Below are positions 6,750 through 14,704 of a DNA stretch of 37,721 nucleotides, one piece after another. Position 1 is the stretch's first letter. The number at the start of each line of letters is the position of its first letter. The notes below the pieces were generated by a model. That model was not told the origin of the DNA. It searched no databases and saw nothing but the letters and a program-made list of their open reading frames with translations. A program made the position numbers and the translations under genes. Origin of the DNA: Muribaculaceae bacterium Isolate-036 (Harlan) (GTDB lineage: Bacteria > Bacteroidota > Bacteroidia > Bacteroidales > Muribaculaceae); the NCBI GenBank assembly GCA_003833075.1, contig RIAY01000022.1, positions 1 through 37,721 of the forward strand, written 5' to 3'.

Positions 6750-7712
6750 ATGATTGACAAACAGAGAGGGTATCTTCCGTCAAACAATATGAGGGAGCTT
6801 ATCCGCGACAACAATCTTATCCTCATGGCTATAAGCCGATTTGACATAGCTTTCGGATTTGGAGACAACCCTGTGTCTGAAATCTGCAAGGAGAACAACG
6901 TTGATACAGATACATTTCTTGCCGTATGCAACCTTCTCAGCGGATACCGGTATTCTGTCGACACATTGTCACTGAGGTCAATCATGGGTTATCTGAGAAG
7001 AACGCATTCTGCATTTCTTGATGTCACGCTTCCCAAGATACGCCAGCGTCTGTTTGAGGCAATAAACTATTCGGACAGCAATGATGTGTCTTTGTTGCTG
7101 ATTAAATTTTTCGATGATTATGTTGTTGAAGTAAAACGACATATGGATTATGAGAATGATGTGATATTCAAGTATGTCGAGAATCTCCTCAAAGGTGACG
7201 TTGATGAAAAATTCTGTATTGATGACTTCTCAGGAAATCACAGCCATACTGTAACAAAGCTGAATGAGCTTAAAGATATTTTCATATATCATTACAAACA
7301 GAAAGAAAACACCCGCCTCAGTGCCGCCCTTTATGATATCATTACTTGCGAAAAAGACATGATGTCGCACTTTGAAGTGGAAAAAAGTCTTTTTGTTCCT
7401 GCTGTTGAGCGTCTTGAACGCAATCTGAGACTGCGTAGAAACGAAACTGAAAGGAGAGCGGATGACACCGGCAAAGAGACTGAAACTCCTGAATATGCGC
7501 TTGGAGACAGGGAAAAAGATATAATACGGTGTGTCGCCAAAGGGAAATCCAATAAAGAGATCGCCGAGGAGCTGTTTATCTCAGTTCATACAGTAGCGAC
7601 ACACCGAAGAAATATATCGTCAAAACTTGGAATCCATTCTGCGGCAGGACTCACTATTTTTGCATTGATCAACAATCTTGTGGATCTGAATGAAGTGAAT
7701 CCACATCAATAG
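6750..7712 (+). CDS. Hemerythrin-like di-iron domain fused to LuxR helix-turn-helix
   Basis: The protein is 320 residues from the ATG at 6750. Residues 30-65 (FDIAFGFGDNPVSEICKENNVD) resemble the ScdA/RIC N-terminal domain. A helical bundle follows with H86, H131, E135, H164 or H166, H207 and E211. The two H-x3-E pairs and the spacing match, nearly one for one, the di-iron ligands of E. coli YtfE/RIC (H84, H129, E133, H160, H204, E208). Residues 248-312 are a LuxR/GerE helix-turn-helix (LGDREKDIIRCVAKGKSNKE, then HTVATHRRNISSKLG). It is probably a cytosolic transcription factor sensing NO, oxygen or iron; no response-regulator domain is present. The target is unknown. It converges on a trpB pseudogene with a 44-base overlap. 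Confidence 0.85.
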   Translation: MIDKQRGYLPSNNMRELIRDNNLILMAISRFDIAFGFGDNPVSEICKENNVDTDTFLAVCNLLSGYRYSVDTLSLRSIMGYLRRTHSAFLDVTLPKIRQRLFEAINYSDSNDVSLLLIKFFDDYVVEVKRHMDYENDVIFKYVENLLKGDVDEKFCIDDFSGNHSHTVTKLNELKDIFIYHYKQKENTRLSAALYDIITCEKDMMSHFEVEKSLFVPAVERLERNLRLRRNETERRADDTGKETETPEYALGDREKDIIRCVAKGKSNKEIAEELFISVHTVATHRRNISSKLGIHSAAGLTIFALINNLVDLNEVNPHQ

Positions 7713-8308
7713 AATCCCGAAGATTTCCAACTATTTCATCGTCAGACAGCTCATAATTGCGCAAATCACCTGAAAAGTATTTGTCATATGAACCCATGTC
7801 GATCAGACCATGCCCCGACAGGTTGAACAGAATAACCTTTTCCTCTCCGGTCTCAATGCATTTTTTTGCTTCACTTATTGTGGCGGCAATCGCGTGGCAT
7901 GACTCGGGTGCCGGGATGATACCTTCTGTCTGTGCGAACAGAATTCCGGCATCAAACGATTCCAATTGAGTAATATCCATGGCTTCCATAAAACCGTCTT
8001 TAAGCAACTGTGACACTATCACGCCCGCTTCGTGGTAACGTAATCCTCCGGCATGAATGTTTGCCGGACGAAATTTATGACCGAGCGTGAACATGGGAAG
8101 CTGGGGAGTGTAGCCGGCTTCATCTCCGAAATCATATCGGAATTTGCCTTTCGTCAGCTTTGGACAGGAGGCAGGTTCCGCCGCGATGAACCTTGTTTTC
8201 TTATCGCTGCAGAGTAACGTGGCTTAAAACAGAGCCAAGTGTGTATTTGCAGTTAGGTGTTGTGCGTGCGAGCTCTATAGCCTCCGAGATTGCCGTTCCC
8301 AAAGAGCC
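7669..8308 (-). pseudogene. Decayed TrpB-like (TrpB2-type) tryptophan synthase beta gene
   Basis: The minus strand gives two pieces of a TrpB2-type protein. The upstream piece (8308 to about 8200) reads GSLGTAISEAIELA...KYTLGSVLSHVTLQ and then stops. The downstream piece, in another frame open from 8223, reads FIAAEPASCPKL...YRYDFGDEAGYTPQLPMFTLG-type sequence, then IHAGGLRYHEAG, EGIIPAPESCHAIA and SGHGLIDMGSYDKYF. The glycine-rich phosphate loop between them is gone, as is the N-terminal half with the PLP lysine. So this has at least one internal deletion and is N-truncated. The last 44 bases overlap the convergent LuxR gene. A 141-codon frame from 8094 remains open but cannot be a working enzyme. 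Confidence 0.85.
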
Positions 8309-8377
8309 TTGAATAATTTATTTGTATATTATAATGCAAATTTATTATAAATATTCTAATAATAAAAATATTCTTAC

Positions 8378-8402
8378 AAAAAAAGAGATGCCATGCGGCA
8401 TC
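8378..8402 (-). terminator. Rho-independent terminator after the sigma factor gene
   Basis: On the minus strand, GATGCC-GCAT-GGCATC is followed by CTCTTTTTTT. It lies about 100 bases past the sigma factor stop. Confidence 0.7.
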
Positions 8403-8498
8403 CCTATATCAACAAATAAAACTTAACAATTCTTTTCAGGAAGAATCAGAAGAAGAACTATAACCGATAAACCATAAGTATCAGACAATAGGCGTTAT

Positions 8499-9008
8499 TC
8501 AGTCTCCATAATCCTTTAATTGTTCGCGAAGACGTTTCCTGGCAAAGAATATTCTGCTTTTTACAGTGCCCAAAGGAAGATTCATCTTCTCCGCAATCTC
8601 GTTATATTTATATCCCGCCACAAACATGTTGAATGGTATGCGATATTCATCGGAAAAGCTGTTGAGTGCCGATGCTATCTCCTTGACGGCATATGAACCT
8701 TCCGGAGTATCAAGCCCGGAATCTTGTGATATGTTAAGATGATACAAATCTTCAGTCTGGTCAATTACCGTAGCTTTTCTTACAGTCTGACGATAATTAT
8801 TAATGAAGATGTTGCGCATTATTGTGAAAATCCAACCCTTGAAGTTGACATTGTCAACATATTTCTCTTCGTTGTCGAGAGCTTTGAGAGTTGTATCCTG
8901 AAGCAGGTCTTCCGCTTGCTCACGATTGGCAGTAAGCTGATAAGCAAAGTTCAGAAGGTTTCCCTGAAGACCTATTAGACGATTTTTGAAAGTTTCGTTA
9001 GATTTCAT
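8499..9008 (-). CDS. ECF-type RNA polymerase sigma factor
   Basis: The 169-residue protein has the two ECF domains. Region 2 contains LLNFAYQLTANREQAEDLLQ, a -10 recognition segment FKGWIFTIMRNIFINNYR, and the usual Asp/Leu-rich core-binding helix. Region 4 ends the protein with FVAGYKYNEIAEKMNLPLGT then VKSRIFFARKRLREQL, the -35 helix-turn-helix. No anti-sigma gene follows: the next sequence downstream is a terminator and a pseudogene. It is therefore more like the stand-alone Bacteroidetes ECF factors than the FecI/FecR type linked to SusCD loci. No TAnnTTTG promoter is evident upstream. Confidence 0.9.
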   Translation of the reverse strand: MKSNETFKNRLIGLQGNLLNFAYQLTANREQAEDLLQDTTLKALDNEEKYVDNVNFKGWIFTIMRNIFINNYRQTVRKATVIDQTEDLYHLNISQDSGLDTPEGSYAVKEIASALNSFSDEYRIPFNMFVAGYKYNEIAEKMNLPLGTVKSRIFFARKRLREQLKDYGD

Positions 9009-9180
9009 TTTGTTGTTGTTCTATTATTGTTGATGTATAAATAACATTGGCAGCTTCAAAAAAGTTTCAGGGAAATGTCTGTTTTTGAAAAAATATACTC
9101 ATCATAACTGTCATACAATCCTATCGGTTTTATTATCAATCCCATATGTATTGTTGTCTCAATTTAATGTTCGTATTAAA

Positions 9181-9213
9181 TTTTGTTAATTAATCAATTT
9201 ATAATTACCTTTG
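9181..9213 (+). promoter_or_regulatory. Bacteroidetes-type promoter for the DEAD-box helicase
   Basis: TTTTG at 9181-9185, 20 bases, then TACCTTTG at 9206-9213. The leader to the ATG at 9234 would be about 15 bases. Confidence 0.75.
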
Positions 9214-9233
9214 TAAAAAATCAGTTTTAAATA

Positions 9234-10532
9234 ATGAGATTCGACGAAATTCTGACAAACGATGATGTTCTTGACGGTTTGTGGGATATGCATTTTGACG
9301 AATGCACTCCTATTCAGGAACAAGCTATTCCTATTATAATGGAAGGAAATGATTTGCTGGCTTGCGCACAGACCGGCACCGGTAAGACAGCAGCATATCT
9401 GTTGCCGGTAATCAATATGCTTGCAGACGGCGGATACCCTGAAGATGCGATAAATTGCGTGGTAATGGCTCCTACAAGAGAACTCGCGCAGCAGATTGAC
9501 AGACAGTTGCAAGGATTTGCCTATTTTATGCCTGTTAGCGGAATGGCGATATACGGAGGTACAGACGGGCATACATACGATCAGCAGCGAAAATCGCTGA
9601 AAATGGGAGCGGATGTTGTTATAGCAACTCCGGGCAGACTGCTGGCACACCTGAACATGGGATATGTAGACTTGTCTAAAGTCTCATTCTTCATACTTGA
9701 CGAAGCTGACAGAATGCTTGATATGGGATTTTACGATGACATCATGCAGATCGTATCGAAGCTCCCGAAAGAAAGGCAGACTCTGCTATTCTCAGCAACA
9801 ATGCCACCTAAGATACAGCAGATGGCGAACAAAATTTTACACAACCCGGCAGAAATCAAACTTGCAGTCTCAAAACCTGCCGAAAAAATCAAGCAGTCTG
9901 CATACATATGTCATGAATCTCAGAAATTGCCCATTCTAAAAAAGATATTTGAAGAGAATCCGCCTCAGAGAGTAATTGTATTCTCATCATCAAAATTAAA
10001 GGTCAAAAATCTCGCACGGGAATTAAGAGATAAAAATATAAGGATTGCCGAGATGCATTCCGACCTTGACCAATCCAAGCGGGACGACGTTATTCTTGAT
10101 TTCAAAGCCGGGAAGATTCAGGTCATAGTCGCAACCGATATTCTTGCACGAGGCATTGATATCGATGACATCGAAATGGTTGTGAATTACGATGTGCCCC
10201 GAGAGGCGGAAGATTATGTGCACCGGATCGGGAGGACTGCACGTGCTGACAGAGACGGTAGAGCGGTTACATTTGTCTCACCAGAGGAATTTTCTAAACT
10301 CAAGAGGATTGAAAGACTTCTTGAAAAGGATATTCCGAAAGAAGAGGTGCCTGACGAATTAGGTGGAGCCCCCCGTATGAGCCGCGAATCCAATATTAGA
10401 AACGGCAAGACGAGACATTTCCGGAAAGCCTCCGGACAATCACAGAACAAACGGAATAACAGAAGGCGAAACGGTTCAAAAGACAGAAACAGATCCTCAA
10501 ATGAGCAGGCACAACAGACCGTTCCGGTTTAA
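9234..10532 (+). CDS. DEAD-box RNA helicase (RhlE-like)
   Basis: The 432-residue protein has a full DEAD-box set: Q-motif region TPIQEQAIP (25-33), motif I AQTGTGKT (45-52), PTRELA (80-85), TPGR (132-135), DEAD (156-159), SAT (187-189), and motif VI HRIGRTAR (330-337). A basic, Asn/Arg-rich tail (about 390-430) is typical of RhlE-type helicases and probably binds RNA. It should unwind RNA duplexes with ATP, in ribosome assembly or mRNA decay in the cytosol. Its last 32 bases overlap the tRNA methyltransferase gene in another frame, so the two are probably coupled. Confidence 0.93.
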   Translation: MRFDEILTNDDVLDGLWDMHFDECTPIQEQAIPIIMEGNDLLACAQTGTGKTAAYLLPVINMLADGGYPEDAINCVVMAPTRELAQQIDRQLQGFAYFMPVSGMAIYGGTDGHTYDQQRKSLKMGADVVIATPGRLLAHLNMGYVDLSKVSFFILDEADRMLDMGFYDDIMQIVSKLPKERQTLLFSATMPPKIQQMANKILHNPAEIKLAVSKPAEKIKQSAYICHESQKLPILKKIFEENPPQRVIVFSSSKLKVKNLARELRDKNIRIAEMHSDLDQSKRDDVILDFKAGKIQVIVATDILARGIDIDDIEMVVNYDVPREAEDYVHRIGRTARADRDGRAVTFVSPEEFSKLKRIERLLEKDIPKEEVPDELGGAPRMSRESNIRNGKTRHFRKASGQSQNKRNNRRRNGSKDRNRSSNEQAQQTVPV

Positions 10533-11226
10533 ACAGTTTGAAGTGTTTCATCACCGCAGCTCTATGAAAATTGGCGTGGATGCCGTTATACTCGGGTCCT
10601 GGGCGGATTTTCAGTACGCAACGTCCATACTTGATGCAGGTTGCGGATGCGGTGTGATTTCCCTTATGGCTGCACAGAGGAATAAAGATGCCAAGGTGTT
10701 TGCAATAGACATAGATGCAGAGTCTGTCGATGAATCCAATGCCAATTTTTCGACATCACCTTGGTGTGACCGACTGTCGGCTGAATTGTCAGATTTTACT
10801 GAATTCTGTGGTACCAAGGCAGGACATTCGGAATTTGATTATATAGTTTCAAATCCTCCATATTTCAGTTCAGGCATTGAAACGCCGGAATCCATAAGGT
10901 TGAAAGCACGTCATCAAGGATCTCTCTCACCCCATGTTATTCTTGAAAAGGGGAGAACAATATTGTCGGCTGCCGGCAGAATAGGGATGGTGGTTCCTTT
11001 TGACCAGATTGAGGAATTAAAAACCGATGCAGATAATTACGGATTGTTTACAGTGCGTTCTCTGATAATGGCTGGAAGAACAGGGCTACCTCCCAAGCGG
11101 GTGTTTATGGAATTCAGCAAACTACCGTTACCGGAGACTGTCGAATACCTTGCCATAGAAAATACAGACGGAACATATTCAGATGAATATGTGTCTTTAT
11201 GTAAAGATTTCTATCTGAAATTTTAA
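10501..11226 (+). CDS. trmN6: tRNA1(Val) (adenine(37)-N6)-methyltransferase
   Basis: The 241-residue protein opens with FRFKQFEVFHHRSSMKIGVD, a well-known TrmN6/YfiC start, so the ATG at 10501 inside the helicase gene is right despite the 32-base overlap. The SAM-binding motif I is LDAGCGCGVISL (44-55), an acidic residue ends the next strand (FAIDID), and the catalytic NPPY is at 118-121, as for N6-adenine methyltransferases. The enzyme methylates A37 of tRNA-Val in E. coli; I transfer this by family. Confidence 0.88.
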   Translation: MSRHNRPFRFKQFEVFHHRSSMKIGVDAVILGSWADFQYATSILDAGCGCGVISLMAAQRNKDAKVFAIDIDAESVDESNANFSTSPWCDRLSAELSDFTEFCGTKAGHSEFDYIVSNPPYFSSGIETPESIRLKARHQGSLSPHVILEKGRTILSAAGRIGMVVPFDQIEELKTDADNYGLFTVRSLIMAGRTGLPPKRVFMEFSKLPLPETVEYLAIENTDGTYSDEYVSLCKDFYLKF

Positions 11227-11253
11227 GCAGTTTCTAATTTGTTATTATTATAG

Positions 11254-11288
11254 AAACGCGCCTAATGTATGTCTCATCAGGCGCGTTT
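11254..11288. terminator. Two-way terminator between trmN6 and the FadL-like gene
   Basis: AAACGCGCCT (11254-11263) pairs with AGGCGCGTTT (11279-11288). AT-rich flanks (TTATTATTATA and ATTATAATAA) extend the stem and provide T runs on both strands. It lies between convergent genes. Confidence 0.85.
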
Positions 11289-11306
11289 ATTATAATAAGG
11301 GTTCGC

Positions 11307-12983
11307 TCAGAATTTAAGTCCTGTCGAAAGCACAATACGGGAATTGTTGAATGTGAGTTTTGCAGAAGGACTCTGATAACTGCTTTTCGGATCGGGAGTG
11401 AACGCATGATACTCGGAAGTCATCTGTTTATAGACATAGGCAAGATCTATATAGAATCCCTTGTGACGGTATCCGAGACCGCAAGTGATGTAGTTTGTAT
11501 CATTGTCAAATCTATAATTCGGGATAGTGCCGGCAGTAAAGATTGTCATATCATTGTTTTTTGCCTTTGACTCTACCGGTGACGAAACATGACTGTAACC
11601 GGCACGGACACTGAAAGAGGGCGTTACCCTGTATTCCGCACCGATGCGGAATGTGTCGGTATGGCGATAAACATTCTTGATGTCTTCATTTTCATAAGCG
11701 TAAGGATCATTGTTGAGGGCAGCAGGTGTCACGGAATAATAATCGTAATCCCAAGGATCATCCCAGTATCCGCCACCTCCATAATAATTGTTGGCTTCGG
11801 AGAATTTCATGGTTTTATAGCCATTCCACTCATAGTCGGCAGAGATGATGAATTTGGATCCTATCACTCCGGCTACGCTCGCAATAACCTTCCATGGAGA
11901 ATTGAAGTTATAATCCTGACTACCGGGATAGCCATCGTTAGTTGACGCGCTGAGATTCTGTCCATAATACTGCATGGATGTTCCTGCGGAATAAGTCTCT
12001 GTCAGATTGTACCAGGTAGGGGTATGAAAGGCAAGACCCAAACGCAGTTCCTGTATAGGTTTCACAATGACTCCCAGCTGATAATTAAAGCCTGTGCCAT
12101 TCGCTCGATATGCATTCCGCATACGCCATCTGGAATCAGTAGCAGCGACATTCTCTGTCGTCGGATTATATACATAGGCACCCGTCAGATCCTCTCCGTA
12201 ACCGGCATCAAGTCTATAATCGAAATTGATTATATCGAAGTTCATTCCCCAGTACACCACGTTAGATATATTTCCGCCGAATGCTATGTTGTACTCATCA
12301 ACGCTTCCTCTCTCAGTCACATCAAAATTCGCTTTGCCTGATGTGCCGTCACCGAACTGACCCGTCCAGGATGGATTATTGGGATCTCCGTTGGGATTGA
12401 TCAAATATGAATCATAACCCAGTATTGCAAGCCATGGAGCCTGAATGCCACCATCATTAGGATTATACGGGTCATAAGTGTCAGTAGTTTCGACATCAGG
12501 GACTGTAAGTTCCTGATTGTTGGCAATGCCGGCTATATAATTCGACATCGATGTCTGCAACTTATCTATCGATCCTTTGTAACGACGGTTGAAAGAGACA
12601 GCCTTGTTATATGTGAATCCAAAATTCAGATTAGGTATGACACTGCTACCTAATCTGATAGTTGCCACACCGCCGATATTGTCGAGATAAAATTTGGTCT
12701 GGTTGTCGGATGTCTTCAACCCCCTTGCATCGGAAGTGGATTTTTGAACATCAAGGTCAAGAGTGAAACCGAGTTCGTTACTGCGGTAAACGCCGATACC
12801 GGCTGGATTCTGCGACAAGGTGGAGAGGTCACCGCCAAGAGCACCGAAAGCACCGCCCATTCCCATAAAACGGGCAGTCCCTCTCAAATCTGGCTGCGAA
12901 AAGCGATATGCATCTATCGCGCTTTGTGCAAAAGCACCGGTTGCAAGGCAGCCCATGGATAAAACGAAGTATAGCTTTCTCAT
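11307..12983 (-). CDS. OmpP1/FadL-family outer membrane protein
   Basis: The 558-residue protein starts at the ATG at 12983 (MRKLYFVLSMGCLATGAFAQ, a signal peptide). The longer frame to 13043 runs into a repeat. The mature N-terminus has the FadL hatch signature: SAIDAYRFSQPDLRGTARFM, GMGGAFGALGGDLSTLSQNPAGIG. The rest is rich in aromatic alternating strands (for example LNFGFTYNKAVSF, FRIGAEYRVTPSFSVRAGYS) and ends in an outer membrane strand NNSRIVLSTGLKF with a terminal Phe. It should form a beta barrel for hydrophobic molecules; the ligand is unknown. It is a single gene with a fold-back element 37 bases upstream. Confidence 0.88.
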   Translation of the reverse strand: MRKLYFVLSMGCLATGAFAQSAIDAYRFSQPDLRGTARFMGMGGAFGALGGDLSTLSQNPAGIGVYRSNELGFTLDLDVQKSTSDARGLKTSDNQTKFYLDNIGGVATIRLGSSVIPNLNFGFTYNKAVSFNRRYKGSIDKLQTSMSNYIAGIANNQELTVPDVETTDTYDPYNPNDGGIQAPWLAILGYDSYLINPNGDPNNPSWTGQFGDGTSGKANFDVTERGSVDEYNIAFGGNISNVVYWGMNFDIINFDYRLDAGYGEDLTGAYVYNPTTENVAATDSRWRMRNAYRANGTGFNYQLGVIVKPIQELRLGLAFHTPTWYNLTETYSAGTSMQYYGQNLSASTNDGYPGSQDYNFNSPWKVIASVAGVIGSKFIISADYEWNGYKTMKFSEANNYYGGGGYWDDPWDYDYYSVTPAALNNDPYAYENEDIKNVYRHTDTFRIGAEYRVTPSFSVRAGYSHVSSPVESKAKNNDMTIFTAGTIPNYRFDNDTNYITCGLGYRHKGFYIDLAYVYKQMTSEYHAFTPDPKSSYQSPSAKLTFNNSRIVLSTGLKF

Positions 12984-13019
12984 AATTATGAGTTTTGGTT
13001 TTCTTAAAACTGTATTGTC

Positions 13020-13218
13020 TAAGAGTATGTTTAGTTTTAACACGAATTTAAACTAAAATGACTTTTGGAAATTCTTTAAGTCATCATAAAGTGTCTTTTT
13101 GGTGCTTTCAGCCAAGTTTCGGCAGTCGCAATTCAGAGATTGCTCCTTTCTCAACTTGCTGAAATCCCTCAAAAATACATCTTTATGCTAACATAATTTA
13201 AAACTAAACATACTCTAA
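13020..13218. repeat. Fold-back (MITE-like) element, type C, 193 bp core
   Basis: Perfect 19-base inverted ends lie at 13022-13040 and 13198-13216 (outer bases GAGTATGTTTAGTTTTAA). TAA flanks both ends (13020-13022 and 13216-13218). The arms stay complementary inside, for example CATAAAG...TTTTTGG...TTTCAGC against GCTGAAA...CAAAAATA...CTTTATG. There is no coding frame. The ends differ from type A but the architecture and TAA rule are the same. Confidence 0.8.
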
Positions 13219-13269
13219 GAAACTGTTTAAATCCAATTCGTTAATAAACGGTTAAAATTAACAAGTTTC
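13219..13269. repeat. Short type-A-like end next to the type C element
   Basis: GAAACTGTTTAAATCCAATTCG starts right at the TAA that closes the type C element and matches the left end of type A for its first 14 bases. A degenerate right end (TTAACAAGTTTC) lies near 13269. It may be an internally deleted or partial copy sharing the TAA target. Confidence 0.4.
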
Positions 13270-13330
13270 AGAGTCTATTTCATCAGACCACAAAGCATTT
13301 ATATAAATATAACGTATTTGTTGATAAAAT

Positions 13331-13365
13331 GATTGCAGCGACAAATGAAATTTGCCGCTGCAATC
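13331..13365 (-). terminator. Terminator after the Trp/Gly-repeat gene
   Basis: GATTGCAGCG (13331-13340) pairs with CGCTGCAATC (13356-13365), and ACAAAT/ATTTG extends the stem inward. On the minus strand it lies 7 bases past the stop and is followed by ATTTTATC. Confidence 0.75.
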
Positions 13366-13372
13366 AAAAGGT

Positions 13373-14512
13373 TTATCTGTGGCGTCCGCGACTTCCGCCT
13401 CCTCCTCCGCTACGGTGTCCGCCTCCGAATCCGCCTGATCCTCGTCCGGAATTGAAACTTCCTCCGCTATTGTAGCTGTTGCGATTCGAGTTATAACTGT
13501 TATTATTGTTATAACTGTTACGGTTTGTATTGGTATTCGAATTGTTATAGGTTCGGCGGTTATTGGAATTCGAATTGCCCGAATTGGAATTATATGTGCG
13601 GTGGCCGTTGTTGTTTACGGTATATCCTCTCCGGTTAGTCTGCCGATTTGAACTGTTTGAGTTCACACGGTAGCTTCCGTTTGAGTTCTGTGTGCCATAT
13701 GACCGATGGTGGTTGTTCGAGCTGCCGCCGAAAATATTTCTGTCTGAAGCATTATTATTCCCATATTGCGGTACTCTCGATCCACCGGGACGACCAACAG
13801 GACGATGACCGATATTTCCGCCGGGACGGGTATTGGAAGCCCAGTTTGAACCAGGTCTGTTGGGAAGTCTTCCTCCGGGTCGATAATCTGCATAATGCGG
13901 TCTTCCTCCGCCCCAGCCCCAGGATGGACCCCAACCCCAGTTCCAGGATGGTCCCCAGCCCCAGGACGGACCCCAGCCACAGCCCCAAGACGGACCCCAG
14001 CCCCAGCTCCAGGAAGGTCCCCATGACCACGAAGGACGCCATGCCGGTCCCCAGCCCCAATACCATGGATCGTTCCATCCGTAATAGAAACCGGAATAAT
14101 ATGGCCATGAATAGCCATAGAACGGGGCAAACGTCGGCAATCCGTTATCGAATACAATCTCCACATTACCATAGCTGTTCAGTAGCACATCCTGCAGAAT
14201 GTCTGAATTGTCTACGACAATGGTAGGATTGTAAAACTTCTGAATCTGCTGGGTATAGACGAAATCCTCATCGTTTTCGGCATGTTTGCCGATCGTGTCA
14301 ACAGGACTATTGTAATATTGACCCCTACGATTGTATTCGTCAACGTCAATATTTTCAAAATCCTTTATATAGTAAGACTTTTTCTTCTTGGTGGATGTGG
14401 AAGCTGTCTTATCTTTCTTCGGATTGTAATAGATGTCATCATATTCCTGCGCGCTTAATCCCAAAGGCGAGACCAATGCGATGGCGGTCAGGCAGTAGAA
14501 TAATTTTCTCAT
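13373..14512 (-). CDS. Secreted low-complexity protein with Trp/Gly repeats
   Basis: The 379-residue protein begins with a signal peptide (MRKLFYCLTAIALVSPLGLSAQ). Residues 23-130 are an ordinary acidic/Lys region. Residues 146-200 are a repeat built on W-G-W-G-P-S-W, with GPSW five times (165, 173, 181, 187, 195) plus one GPAW. Residues 205-250 are Gly/Pro/Arg-rich, 250-350 Asn/Ser/Tyr-rich, and the tail is Gly/Arg-rich (GGGHRSGGGGGSRGRHR). It is probably an exported surface or matrix protein; no enzyme motif, no lipobox and no type IX C-terminal domain are visible. Related low-complexity proteins exist in Bacteroidetes but I know no function. Confidence 0.82.
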   Translation of the reverse strand: MRKLFYCLTAIALVSPLGLSAQEYDDIYYNPKKDKTASTSTKKKKSYYIKDFENIDVDEYNRRGQYYNSPVDTIGKHAENDEDFVYTQQIQKFYNPTIVVDNSDILQDVLLNSYGNVEIVFDNGLPTFAPFYGYSWPYYSGFYYGWNDPWYWGWGPAWRPSWSWGPSWSWGWGPSWGCGWGPSWGWGPSWNWGWGPSWGWGGGRPHYADYRPGGRLPNRPGSNWASNTRPGGNIGHRPVGRPGGSRVPQYGNNNASDRNIFGGSSNNHHRSYGTQNSNGSYRVNSNSSNRQTNRRGYTVNNNGHRTYNSNSGNSNSNNRRTYNNSNTNTNRNSYNNNNSYNSNRNSYNSGGSFNSGRGSGGFGGGHRSGGGGGSRGRHR

Positions 14513-14618
14513 AGCTTCTATTCCTTAGTTACTTTGACTTTTAGACAAACTGTGTGTAGATATGTTTAAGCCACCTTTGATAAAAGTGCTTAAAATTAGA
14601 TTTTTTCTTTGATACACG

Positions 14619-14626
14619 CAAATATA
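14619..14626 (-). promoter_or_regulatory. -7 box upstream of the Trp/Gly-repeat gene
   Basis: TATATTTG on the minus strand matches TAnnTTTG. There is no good -33 box at 20 bases. The leader would be about 100 bases. Confidence 0.4.
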
Positions 14627-14643
14627 GCTTGCTAAAAAATGTA

Positions 14644-14676
14644 AAAGGTCTTGCGCTATCATCGCGCAAGACCTTT
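14644..14676. terminator. Perfect 13-bp terminator after ftsH
   Basis: AAAGGTCTTGCGC (14644-14656) pairs with GCGCAAGACCTTT (14664-14676). On the minus strand the stem is followed by TACATTTTTT. It lies 28 bases past the ftsH stop. Confidence 0.85.
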
Positions 14677-14704
14677 GGATTTAAAAGAATGTACTCTTAT
14701 TCAA

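Noticed and set aside
8226..8300. Possible independent gene upstream of the 141-codon frame near 8094
   Set aside because: The upstream residues (GSLGTAISEA...TLGSVLSHV) are an earlier part of the same TrpB-like protein, so this is one broken gene.
13913..14077. Short tandem DNA repeats that could suggest a CRISPR or VNTR array
   Set aside because: The units are unequal, have no spacers, and stay in frame inside a signal-peptide-bearing gene. They are a protein repeat.
13648..14226. 192-codon plus-strand frame rich in Ser/Pro opposite the Trp/Gly-repeat gene
   Set aside because: Its repetitive DPSPSSRMVPSPRTDP-type sequence is just the complement of the GWGPSW repeat. It has no signal, domain or promoter.
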